10,592 nucleotides of DNA from Rachicladosporium sp. CCFEE 5018 (GCA_002077045.2 KZ111153.1:98143-108734); one strand, 5' to 3'; shown: positions 1 to 7,813, counted from the stretch's first letter. The notes: a model not told the origin generated them from the sequence alone. Made by a program: numbers and translations.

Positions 1-894
1 CTGCAACTGCAATCACCGCATACATTCATGAAAGCATGTCGTAGTGGCGACACCGCTGCCCTTGCAAAAGCGTGGGCCGACGTCGTGACTGCCTATGCTG
101 CGCGCAGGATCTCGACTGTCAACGTCGAGAGTAATCGCTTCGCAGCCTTCTCTGGACTTGCGACCAGGTATTTGAGCGCCACCAACAGGCCCGGTATGCC
201 TAGCGACTCGTATCTTGCAGGTCTGTGGCAGGGTCAGCTAGCAATGCATTTGTTATGGTCAGTGCGGGAACCAGCAAATAGCCGCGATAGTCTACACCCA
301 AAAATTCCATCGTGGTCCTGGATGTCGCTTCCGCCAGGCACCGACTTGAGAACGCGCTCCTTCAGAGATCCAAGTCCATACTTCGAGATACTCACTAGCT
401 GCACAAAGGACGAGAAGACACCCGATCGCGATATTGTGACTGCTGGCGCATCAATTAGTACTCTTCATCTCTCTGGTCGGCTGCGTCTACTCATCAGCGA
501 TCCGAATACTGTTCTCGTGCCGTGGGATGGCATCGAACGGACGGAATCTAAGGGTACATTCGATTTCAGTCTTAGCCCGGAGCAAAGCATGTTCGCTCGG
601 AACGATACAGGCAAGATCTTGGTCTATGAGGCACACAAGGAGGAAATCATTATCAGCCTTGACTACAAAGCTGGGGACAGTCGACCTGATGTCAACTCCC
701 TTGTAGTCCAGATTAGCGATGAGAGGGACTTGTATTGCTTCGAGCCCTGCCTCGGAGCCGCTGTTGTGGCGCGGCGGATCGATACAGCAGGAAAAGGTAC
801 ACCGCCTGGCACGTATCAGCGCGTCGGTGTTACACCTCGCTGTCGTCAAGACTTTTTCGATGGTGCTCCGGTGACTGAGCTGCGTCTCGTTTAG
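1..894 (+). CDS. HET-domain (heterokaryon incompatibility) type protein, C-terminal part, 5' truncated by window edge
   Basis: The reading frame is open from base 1 to the TAG at 892-894, giving 297 residues. No start codon is supported: the ATG at 28 is internal. The segment after the HET domain is recognisable. It has an AWADVV...Y..R pattern, then FSGLA, then YLAGLW (nt 211-228), a HLLW segment, and the PSWSW motif (nt 307-321). It ends with a YQRVGV segment and a hydrophobic VTELRLV tail. These features in this order are typical of the region downstream of the HET domain in Pezizomycotina. The HET domain itself would lie left of the window. Known family members act in non-self recognition and can trigger cell death after hyphal fusion; that role here is inferred from family only. 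No intron is needed within the visible part. The gene converges on the next gene, with 50 bp between the two stop codons. Confidence 0.88.
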   Translation: MQLQSPHTFMKACRSGDTAALAKAWADVVTAYAARRISTVNVESNRFAAFSGLATRYLSATNRPGMPSDSYLAGLWQGQLAMHLLWSVREPANSRDSLHPKIPSWSWMSLPPGTDLRTRSFRDPSPYFEILTSCTKDEKTPDRDIVTAGASISTLHLSGRLRLLISDPNTVLVPWDGIERTESKGTFDFSLSPEQSMFARNDTGKILVYEAHKEEIIISLDYKAGDSRPDVNSLVVQISDERDLYCFEPCLGAAVVARRIDTAGKGTPPGTYQRVGVTPRCRQDFFDGAPVTELRLV

Positions 895-944
895 AAGTGT
901 TGGCAGATATGGAACGTTATTGATCCCATCGGACGATCTCCTCA

Positions 945-1513
945 CTAGCGCTCTCCCTCAGCGGGATACTGCTTCGCCTTATCGAACATTCTCTGGTCCA
1001 GGAAAGGCACATAATCGATCCAAACCCGTGCCTCCTTGATCACTGCTCCCTTCTCTCCTTCATGGGTCCCAAGACACCCGACACGCAAACTCGGAGTCCG
1101 CCTTTCGCCCATCTGCCATCTCAACGGCTAGTGTGCCGGTTGTCAAGACATGGTTCCCATCCGCAGACAGGCTGTACACTTCGCGCACGGTATGTGCGCT
1201 TTTCTGCTCGATATGTCAGTCTGGAAGTGTTGGAAAGATGGAAGCCTATGTGAGTTCGGCTAAGCCCGGTACCTACAACGACACCATCACTTCCCCCGGC
1301 ACTGTCTCTCCAATTTGCGATCTCATCCCTTCCGCGAACATGGCGCTTGTTGAACTGTAGGGATCCATTGGAGTGGAATACTCGGTCGGCGAGAACGACG
1401 TTGGAGTTCGGGTCAAGCGGAGAGCCCACGCAGGCGTGAATTCTGGCCAGCAGTTCCTTGACTTGCTCCGGAATAGGTTGGGAGGGCCAGGCGGCCTGAG
1501 CGAGACTCGACAT
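945..1513 (-). CDS. Small NTF2-like / SnoaL-like fold protein, two exons, reading frame broken by one base
   Basis: Exon 1 runs 1513-1277 (79 residues) from an ATG in CTACC-ATG context. It includes the segment HVRGRDEI (residues 58-65), which resembles the G-R-E-I motif of fungal SnoaL-like/NTF2-like proteins. After an intron at 1276-1204, exon 2 continues in phase 0 with AHTVREVYSLS and VLTTGTLAVEMADG, strands expected of the cone-shaped fold, and reaches EFACRVSWDP. It then meets TGA at 1062-1060. One base further, the +1 frame continues with EGEKGAVIKEARVWIDYVP and ends at TAG 947-945. It supplies the last expected strand, the R-V-W-x-D-x-x-P segment. Read through, the protein would be 164 residues, normal for such proteins; stopped at the TGA it is 126. 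The break may be a sequencing error, a recent mutation (pseudogene) or recoding. Substrate and function are unknown, since this fold serves enzymes and binding proteins alike. The fold assignment rests on pattern only. Confidence 0.62.
1204..1276 (-). other. Spliceosomal intron in the NTF2-like gene (73 bp, phase 0)
   Basis: On the minus strand the donor is GTAGGT at 1276, a CTGAC branch site lies about 15 bases before the end, and the acceptor is CAG ending at 1204. Removing it joins GTT to AAA in phase and switches from an exon 1 frame that decays into Arg/Thr-rich text to a frame with NTF2-like strands. An alternative donor, GTACCG four bases downstream, would break the frame. Confidence 0.8.
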
Positions 1514-2375
1514 GGTAGATGAGGCGTTGTAGTCCTTGTAGTGTTTTACAAAGCAACCGGTAATCGCCCTACAGTTTGATGCGAGCGGTGGAGATATATG
1601 AGGAAGAACGACTCAGCTCGATTACGGTGACTTTTAAAGGTCGACGAAGACAACAACACGATCTCAGCCGCTCCGTATGGAGACCATTTGTACCGCCGAG
1701 GTGTAAATATAATCTGAAAAAGTCGCCGGAGCCATTCGGATGTTGGTGAGAAGCTGGTTCGTCAGCCTCCATTACCATTGACACGAATCACACTCACACT
1801 GTGTCAATAGACGGCGTGTTGATCTCCTATCATCGCCTAGCTTAGTGGGCTCGAGACGATAGTCTTGTTTTATACCTCTTCGCCCTCTTCTGCCGAAATA
1901 GAACAAGCAAGCCGAAGCTTTCACGACACAACGAACCACAGTGTTGACAATCCCGTAGCGAAATCCACATCCTCGATTGCTGAGCGTACCTAAGAAGCCG
2001 TGTCTCTGCGATGTGACGGAAGGTGCAGTGGTTGGGCAAAGGAGACATATTAAAGTTTCACCAGAATGCGAAAAGTCTCCGGCAGCTGCTCGTTTCAGCC
2101 CTGGATCATTGCAACGTGAAATTCACTAGCAAGCGTCAGTAAGATGATTGTACACAGGAGTGCTAAGAGCATCAGCATTCATCATCTAGGTATCGTAGTC
2201 TGTATCTGATATACACCGTTGTACCGAAAGCTCATTCATCGTGTTGTCCTCACCAGGAGCAATTGCCAGAACCAGCCCAAAACCTCGATTAGGGTATACT
2301 TCCACCATAGAGCTTTCTCCTCGTGGCAAGCACCAGCCAGTTATCCCCACCCACTTGACTCCGATCATAGAGGCT
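1514..2375. promoter_or_regulatory. Non-coding interval: promoter of the NTF2-like gene and 3' flank of the SNF2/RING gene
   Basis: This 862-bp stretch holds no recognisable gene. Its open frames are short (82 residues or fewer), resemble nothing and often lack ATG starts. On the minus strand there is a perfect TATAAAA at 1874-1868 and an AT-rich TATA-like stretch near 1712-1703. Either could serve the NTF2-like gene, about 355 and 190 bp upstream of its ATG. A perfect 8-bp inverted repeat lies at 1777-1784 and 1801-1808. I see no tRNA, repeat array or transposon remnant. Confidence 0.5.
1868..1874 (-). promoter_or_regulatory. TATA-box candidate (TATAAAA)
   Basis: A perfect TATAAAA reads on the minus strand, the same strand as the NTF2-like gene whose ATG lies about 355 bp downstream. 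Used for that gene it would imply a 5' leader of roughly 300 nt, long but possible. It is supported by sequence match and orientation only. Confidence 0.3.
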
Positions 2376-5300
2376 CTAACGATTATCCTGCGCCTGGTAC
2401 CGCACAACCTCGTTGGGGTTCCTCGTGACCCCAAACAGATAAGCCAGCTCCTGCACTCCCAGCCTGCTAATCTTCTTTCCCTCCTTCTCGTCCAAGGCAG
2501 TCTCGATCAACTGCCTCTTCTTCTCCTGTAGAGCTAGAATTCGATCCTCGACAGTCTCAGTGACAAGCACACGGTGGACCTTGACATCTCTCAACTGCCC
2601 AATCCGGTGCGCGCGATCGATAGCCTGCTCCTCAATGTAAGGATTCCAGAAGGGATCCAGGATGATGACTTGACTGGCGACATTCAAGTTTAGTCCGGCG
2701 TTGCCAGCTTTGAGGGAGACGAGCATGATGCGTACGTTCTCACGTGGGGATTTGAAGTCGTCGACAGCGTCGCCACGGGCGGATGCGGCCATGCTGCCGT
2801 CGTAGCGGCGATACTTCCAGCCTTTCTCGTCGATGGGGATCTCCATCAGGTCAAGCAGACTGGTCCACTGGGAGAAGATAAGGACTTTCTCGCCGCCTAG
2901 CGTTGGGTCGTCGGGCGCAGAGATGATGGTGTCGAGGAGCTCCATGGTCTTATCGATCTTGGCACTGGAGATGAATTCCTTGCGGAGCTTCTTGAGGTAT
3001 TTCTTGCGAGCGCCTTGATTGCGGGTTGACAGCTTCTTCAGCTCGGCAAGTGTAAGCTCGGCGTTCTTCTTGCCTTTGCCCTTACCCTTCATTGCGGCTT
3101 TGCCTTTGCCCTTGCCGGACGAGGTGCCCTCACCAGTTCCGTTCATCCAGGTGAAGGATTTCTCCTTGCTCTTCTTTTTCTTCTTCAGCTTGACTTTGCT
3201 GCTGCTGAACATACCCTGAGGACCGTGAGCAAGCTCGCCACCGCTTTCCTTCTTGAACTTGGGCTTCACATCACCCTCGCTCTCAGTCTCGGAATCGACA
3301 TCCTCATCATTCACGATGAAGCCACCAAGAGTATGATCCTGATCCTCGTCCTCACTCTCTGTCTCACTGTCCTCACTCTCAGTCTCGGAATCCTCTGGCC
3401 CATTTTCCACCGCCAGCGCCTCGCGCTCAGCCTCCGTGAACGACTCAGGCATGTGAACCTTCCGGAAGCTGTTGAAGTCCGTGATTCTCTTCGGGTCGAC
3501 CTTGGCACGGCAGTGCGGGCACTTCACAGAAGCGCCACCTTCACCGTCCGCTTCACCAACCGCGGTAGCGTTGGCAGGGTCGGCCAGGGTAGCGAAGCAG
3601 TCGCGGCAGGTGTCGTGACCACAGGGTACGAAGATCGCCGGATTCGTGCAAGCGTCAAGACAGATCGGGCACTCGAAGTTGCCGTCAGTATCTTTGATGC
3701 GACTGATGACTTGCTCAGATAGCTCCTTGGCCAGCGCCTCCATGTCTGCGATCGTGACACCGGCGGCTTCGGACACGCTGAAGTCTTTGATGAGATGCGG
3801 ATGACAGCAAGCTTGACGAAGACGAAGCAATAGAACTAGAATGGCCGTGTATGACCGTCCGACTGTGCCAGCTTTGAGGTAACGGTTGAATTGCACAGCA
3901 GTCTTAGTCTCGAGCGCGGTGTACAGATTCTTCTCATCGTCGTTGAAGACCGGATTGTCGACTTCGGTCGTACGCTCTGGGAGAACGATGATCGGCTTGC
4001 CTTGGAACTCACTCTTCTTCGTACGCCGAATCATAAGCTTCACACACAGCGTCTGAAGCTTCTTCATCGCTTGACCGCGGAAACCGTCATCAGACGACTT
4101 GAGAGGCTGCGTGAAGTCCTTGCGGAAGGTCTCCCAGACGTTGTACGGTCTGATGCGGAGGAAGCGGATCAGTGAGTACAGCTCCTCGACGTTGTTCATC
4201 ATGGGCGTGCCAGTCATGCACCAGCGATACGTAGCTTGCAGGGAACAGGCGGCTTTGGCTGACTGTGTGCTCTTGTTCTTGATGTTTTGCGCTTCATCAA
4301 GAATCACCCGATACCAGTGATTGTCCTCGCCGATGAGGGCGCACTGCTCGCGTGGATATGGTCGTGCAGTGGGATCATTCTTCTTGCGCAGGGCAAAGGC
4401 CTCCCGTTTCTTCAGCTCGCTAGCTAGGCTGCCGAAAGTCGTCAGCACGACATCATACTTCCTCAACGCATCGAAGCTCTTCGCTTTGCCCTGACCATGG
4501 TGCGTGAAGACTGTAAGTGCATGCCGTCCGGTCTTGATCCGGGTCGCGATCTCTTGCTTCCATTGGCGTAGCAGCGCGACAGGCGCCACAATCAGATTCG
4601 TCTTGCAGCGAGGATCTTCTGACTTGCGCGTGACCATCAGCGAGATCATCTGTATGGTCTTTCCTAGGCCCATGTCGTCGCCGAGGATGCCGCCCTTGTT
4701 CGCACCCTCCTCACTCCCCTTCATCCAAGTCAGACCTAGTTCTTGGTACTTGTGTAAGGTGAGTGCCATCGACGCCGGCGTCTTCACCAGCAGCTCTTCA
4801 GGCATGTCATCGTCAGGGCGGATGTTGTCGAGCAGAGCGTTAATCTCTTCGCGCGTCTTCTCAGGATTGTGGTCATGTATTGCGTTGTAGCGCGTGTTGT
4901 ACAAGTCATCGTGGCCTTGATAGCCAGGTGCGCGAGCGCCGTAGCCAGCGAACTCGACGTCACTGTCGTCGTCGTCCAGGTCAATCGGTCTTGCGTACGG
5001 GCCATTGATCAGACCGTTGAGCTGGTTGACCGTCGATCCGAGTGTGTTCGCAGCGCCGTTCATGGCCCGGCCAGATAAGCGCGCGATGAACTGACCGGGC
5101 GTCTCACCAGGCATCATATGTAGCGCCCCTGCGTTTGGCTGCTGCACAGGTGCTCGCCGAGTGGAAGGCAGCGGAGGCAGACGATTATATACCGGCTGTC
5201 CACCATAGCCTGAAGACATCGATGGACTTCCTGGGTAGGCTCCAGGCATCTGCATCAAATTTGCTGCTGTATACATGCCATTCGAGACATTTGGTGAAAG

Positions 5301-6422
5301 TCCTGGCAGCTGCTGGCGATGTATGCTTGGAAGCGTCTGGTTGCGTGTAGCTAGTCCACGATCGTTAGGCGTGAAATGCTGCGGCATGATCTCAGCCAGA
5401 CCATCGTCATCGTCGCTGCCGTCTCCAGTCAAGTCCACGACTTGCGCGCGTGTGCGCTGCGGTAATTGCTGTGGTGGCAAAGCCAGAGAAGGCTCACGCT
5501 TGATGCCATTGTGATGGCTGTGGCCGTAGCCTGACTCCGGCTTGACGTGATGACCGTGGCCATTGCTCTGTCCGCGCGGTTGATTCGGCTTTGGCAGGTG
5601 GCTGCCGGGTGCACCATACAGCGAGTTCGACTGTGGGCGATGCACGCTGCTCTGCTCATTTACTGGCGTAGGCGGTATGTGATAGCCGTTGCTCTGTCCG
5701 AATACTGGCCTACTCTCCTGCTTTACCGCTGCTGGTGGAGGTGGTCTAGCCCAGCTCCCATCTCCTCTCAGCGTGGTCTGCACGCCCGAAGGACCTCGAC
5801 TCGAGCTCGCCATCGCACCGCCACTCTGTCCACTCAAACTTCTCGCAAAGTCCTCGTCTGCTCTCCGAGCCGCTAATTGCCTCGCGATCGCAGCCTCAGC
5901 CGCCATCTGCCGCCGCTTCGCAGCCTCCAAGCCGTTCCCGGCAGCAGCACTCGCAGGCTGATCTAGCGTTGGCCAATCGAACGATCCATGTGACGAAGGT
6001 GTACCAGCAGATGAAGGTTCCGGCGTGTTGCGCTTTGAAGGATAGTCTGGGTAGGCACCGCTCTCTGGCCTTGCTCTCTTCAGCCCTGCGCCACCAGCAT
6101 ACCCACTGTTCGACGATCCTGATGAAACGCGACTGTTGCTCGGCGCACCCAACGCTGGATATGACGGCCCGTCATTCACACCATCGTAGCTCGATATGCT
6201 GTTGCCGTAACCCACCGGTCCACCACCATAGCCATTCGTGCCCACATCTTGACTTCCGCTCTGCTCGAGCGCCTGCAGCCTCTCATTCAGGTCACGCCTC
6301 GCGTCCTCTATCTCCGCGAGTCGCTCTTCGTAGCTGTCAGACGCCTCCTCGAGAGTCATAAAGAGGTAGTCCTGGAAGGCCAGCTCCTCCTCGATGGCCT
6401 CTCGCGAAGTAAGGTCGGCCAT
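2376..6422 (-). CDS. ULS1: SNF2-family DNA translocase with RING finger, Uls1/Ris1-type SUMO-targeted ubiquitin ligase
   Basis: The gene is one exon of 1348 residues. The first in-frame ATG is at 6422; the frame stays open further upstream but without ATG, and the N-terminus MADLTSREAIEEELAFQDYL looks native. Residues 6-56 are a likely coiled coil. Residues 60-560 are low-complexity, rich in S/G/P/Q, with two SUMO-interaction motifs followed by acidic runs: VVDLT (328-332) and PIDLDDDD (479-486). The SNF2 ATPase lobe has motif I GDDMGLGKT (581-589), motif II DEAQ (709-712) and motif III TGTP (737-740). A C3HC4 RING uses C918, C921, C934, H936, C939, C942, C968 and C971. A linker of about 200 residues follows, then the second RecA lobe (from about 1176) with AGNAGLNL (1239-1246) and QAIDRAHRIGQ (1266-1276). 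The SNF2-RING-HelC order with SIMs matches Uls1/Ris1. By family it acts in the nucleus, using ATP to displace SUMO-modified proteins from DNA and ubiquitinating them. Rad16- and Rad5-type proteins share the layout, but Rad5 carries a HIRAN domain, which I do not see here. Confidence 0.92.
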   Translation of the reverse strand: MADLTSREAIEEELAFQDYLFMTLEEASDSYEERLAEIEDARRDLNERLQALEQSGSQDVGTNGYGGGPVGYGNSISSYDGVNDGPSYPALGAPSNSRVSSGSSNSGYAGGAGLKRARPESGAYPDYPSKRNTPEPSSAGTPSSHGSFDWPTLDQPASAAAGNGLEAAKRRQMAAEAAIARQLAARRADEDFARSLSGQSGGAMASSSRGPSGVQTTLRGDGSWARPPPPAAVKQESRPVFGQSNGYHIPPTPVNEQSSVHRPQSNSLYGAPGSHLPKPNQPRGQSNGHGHHVKPESGYGHSHHNGIKREPSLALPPQQLPQRTRAQVVDLTGDGSDDDDGLAEIMPQHFTPNDRGLATRNQTLPSIHRQQLPGLSPNVSNGMYTAANLMQMPGAYPGSPSMSSGYGGQPVYNRLPPLPSTRRAPVQQPNAGALHMMPGETPGQFIARLSGRAMNGAANTLGSTVNQLNGLINGPYARPIDLDDDDSDVEFAGYGARAPGYQGHDDLYNTRYNAIHDHNPEKTREEINALLDNIRPDDDMPEELLVKTPASMALTLHKYQELGLTWMKGSEEGANKGGILGDDMGLGKTIQMISLMVTRKSEDPRCKTNLIVAPVALLRQWKQEIATRIKTGRHALTVFTHHGQGKAKSFDALRKYDVVLTTFGSLASELKKREAFALRKKNDPTARPYPREQCALIGEDNHWYRVILDEAQNIKNKSTQSAKAACSLQATYRWCMTGTPMMNNVEELYSLIRFLRIRPYNVWETFRKDFTQPLKSSDDGFRGQAMKKLQTLCVKLMIRRTKKSEFQGKPIIVLPERTTEVDNPVFNDDEKNLYTALETKTAVQFNRYLKAGTVGRSYTAILVLLLRLRQACCHPHLIKDFSVSEAAGVTIADMEALAKELSEQVISRIKDTDGNFECPICLDACTNPAIFVPCGHDTCRDCFATLADPANATAVGEADGEGGASVKCPHCRAKVDPKRITDFNSFRKVHMPESFTEAEREALAVENGPEDSETESEDSETESEDEDQDHTLGGFIVNDEDVDSETESEGDVKPKFKKESGGELAHGPQGMFSSSKVKLKKKKKSKEKSFTWMNGTGEGTSSGKGKGKAAMKGKGKGKKNAELTLAELKKLSTRNQGARKKYLKKLRKEFISSAKIDKTMELLDTIISAPDDPTLGGEKVLIFSQWTSLLDLMEIPIDEKGWKYRRYDGSMAASARGDAVDDFKSPRENVRIMLVSLKAGNAGLNLNVASQVIILDPFWNPYIEEQAIDRAHRIGQLRDVKVHRVLVTETVEDRILALQEKKRQLIETALDEKEGKKISRLGVQELAYLFGVTRNPNEVVRYQAQDNR
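3275..3395 (-). repeat. Imperfect direct repeats encoding acidic SETESE units in the SNF2/RING protein
   Basis: A 17-base unit occurs identically at 3280-3296 and 3376-3392, with a diverged copy next to the second. On the coding strand they encode SETESED at residues 1012-1018 and 1019-1025 and SETESEG at 1044-1050. The Ser/Thr residues sit before acidic residues, as in casein kinase 2 sites. Copy number could vary by slippage. Confidence 0.6.
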
Positions 6423-6976
6423 CTCGTTGAACCCAGAGGCAAAATCCACGGGTATGTCAAGGAACTCAAGTCGTCGAGTGTAGGTCAAGGCAGGGTGGCG
6501 AGAAGAACCCGAAAGCAAAGAACCGGGTGAACGTCGTAGCCGTGGCAAAGTCTCGTGAAATCCCGATCTCCCTCACCTAGGAACCGACGTCCTCACTCGC
6601 CCCACCCTGCTGAGCCTTCACTCCGCCTCCTCACTTCACCGCGCAGCCTGATCTTCCGTCCTCACACTCCCCTCTCCCAGGTCGCGAGTCGTGGTCGGTC
6701 GTCTAGTTGTCTCGTCGCTTCATGTCGTTAGTCAAGTCTTCACACATCGTTCCTCATGGCACTCCAGTCCAGCTGTCAACATCTCTCGTGGCTGTTTCTA
6801 TGAAGTACGAAAGGCGAAGTGAAGTGAGGCCTCACGCCTTGTCCTCAGTCAATATGGTCCCGCAACGGGTGTGCCTGAACTCTATCTTGCGCGTGAGGTG
6901 ACACGCTGGTCCGAGCTTGCGACTGCATCCACAAGATGCATAAATCGCGACGGTAGGGAAACAACTTGCATGAGCG
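6423..6976. promoter_or_regulatory. Divergent promoter between the SNF2/RING gene (minus) and the 278-residue gene (plus)
   Basis: This 554-bp interval separates two start codons pointing away from each other, so both promoters must lie here. The part next to the SNF2 gene is pyrimidine-rich on the plus strand (about 6570-6680). A CATAAAT at 6939-6945 is TATA-like for the plus gene, but it sits only 32 bp before that gene's ATG. A 12-bp perfect palindrome, GTGAGGCCTCAC, is at 6824-6835. An out-of-frame ATG at 6970 in poor context overlaps the plus gene start. No other gene is visible. Confidence 0.6.
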
Positions 6977-7813
6977 ATGCTAACTCTCGGTCCGAGGAGT
7001 GCACTCGCTCAGCGGACGCTACTCTCAGCCGTCTCGTTACGCCAGCTCAGACTGCGCCCGACTGCGGCTCTGTCTCAATGCACTGTTAGGCAACCCTCGC
7101 CACAACAGTCACTCCAAACGTGTGCTTTGGTCCAGTCGGCGAGAGTCAACCTGACTTTGCGGTCCCCATACCGCAACATCCATGATGGTCTAGTGGAAGA
7201 CAAGCACGACAAATGGGGCTGGGTCATCTACCGCTGCTCCTACGCAGACGACTTAGCCTGGGAGCGCTTCAAGCAAAGCATCACCCAGCAAACTCGACGT
7301 CAGATTCTCAAGTCCGACGCGCCCGAAGCTCTCGATAGCCTCGAATGGACCTTTGTGTCCGACCGCCCAACGCTGGAAGACATCCCCATGAACCAACTTC
7401 GCTCTCATTTCAACTCCTGGGCCGCTACGGCTGTCCAGACCGAGCAACCTCGCGCTACTGACCATATTCTGCCGCTCAGCGGCCCACGCTACAACTACTT
7501 CATCCGAGTCGACGAACAAGCCCTACAGTCCGTGGTCTCGCCAACAGAGCAAGATCCACTTCGCAGCGGCCTTGTAAAATTCGTAGACGCGAGGTGGAGG
7601 CCTCTCGCTGAAGTCTTCCCAGGTCAGATCGAAGAGCCAAGGCCCGAAGACGTGCTCGAGCCTATTGATGGATGTACGGAGGAGAACGTGGGATGGATGC
7701 TGATTTCGCCTGGGATGATTGGGGCAGAGTTCTACGAGGCGTCGTATAGCTTTAGCTTCATGGGCGCGTGGTATGTACACTATGTAAGGCCACCTGAACG
7801 TGTCTGGGACTGA
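6977..7813 (+). CDS. Uncharacterised protein, 278 residues, probably a conserved fungal family
   Basis: The function is not recognised. The body starts near residue 79 with KWGWVIYRCSYADDLAWERFK, followed by SDAPEALDSLEWTFV (113-127), RYNYFIRVD (171-179), LVKFVDARW (199-207), EENVGWMLI (235-243), AEFYEA (250-255) and WYVHYVRPP (265-273). This style is familiar from small unassigned proteins of filamentous ascomycetes. It is rich in Trp/Tyr/Phe, with no membrane segment or catalytic motif I can name. Residues 1-69 contain no Asp or Glu and many Arg, Leu and Ser, which would fit a mitochondrial presequence, or could mean that the true first exon lies elsewhere and this stretch is not translated. 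The ATG at 6977 is the first in frame and has a purine at -3; no later in-frame ATG precedes the conserved body. An AATAAG at 7825-7830 just past the stop may help polyadenylation. The gene converges on EMP70. Confidence 0.68.
   Translation: MLTLGPRSALAQRTLLSAVSLRQLRLRPTAALSQCTVRQPSPQQSLQTCALVQSARVNLTLRSPYRNIHDGLVEDKHDKWGWVIYRCSYADDLAWERFKQSITQQTRRQILKSDAPEALDSLEWTFVSDRPTLEDIPMNQLRSHFNSWAATAVQTEQPRATDHILPLSGPRYNYFIRVDEQALQSVVSPTEQDPLRSGLVKFVDARWRPLAEVFPGQIEEPRPEDVLEPIDGCTEENVGWMLISPGMIGAEFYEASYSFSFMGAWYVHYVRPPERVWD

Noticed and set aside
487..945. 152-residue open frame on the minus strand opposite the HET-type gene
   Set aside because: It is antisense to a clearly recognisable coding frame and resembles no protein.
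1035..1077. A 43-bp intron bridging the broken frame of the NTF2-like gene
   Set aside because: The donor GTGTCT is weak, the acceptor is AAG, there is no CTRAY branch site, and splicing would remove a needed strand. Kept only as a remote alternative.
1062..1253. Plus-strand 63-residue frame and other overlapping frames in 1062-1513
   Set aside because: The minus-strand exons with a branch-point-supported intron and NTF2-like strands explain this region better.
1840..1860. A T-arm-like CTCGAGCCC string on the minus strand suggesting a tRNA
   Set aside because: It does not fit the GGTTCGA box B consensus and no acceptor, D or anticodon arms can be folded around it.
1569..2048. Two short minus-strand frames of 71 and 68 residues between the NTF2-like and SNF2 genes
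   Set aside because: Neither has a recognisable motif, the first lacks an ATG at its listed beginning, and both lie in an interval that reads as promoter and 3' flank.
3225..3722. 165-residue plus-strand open frame opposite the SNF2/RING gene
   Set aside because: It mirrors the biased codons of the acidic and RING regions on the other strand; composition is low-complexity Leu/Val/Arg and no family is recognisable.
6423..6548. 42-residue N-terminal extension of the SNF2/RING frame
   Set aside because: It begins at TTG and contains no ATG. The ATG at 6422 starts a credible native N-terminus.
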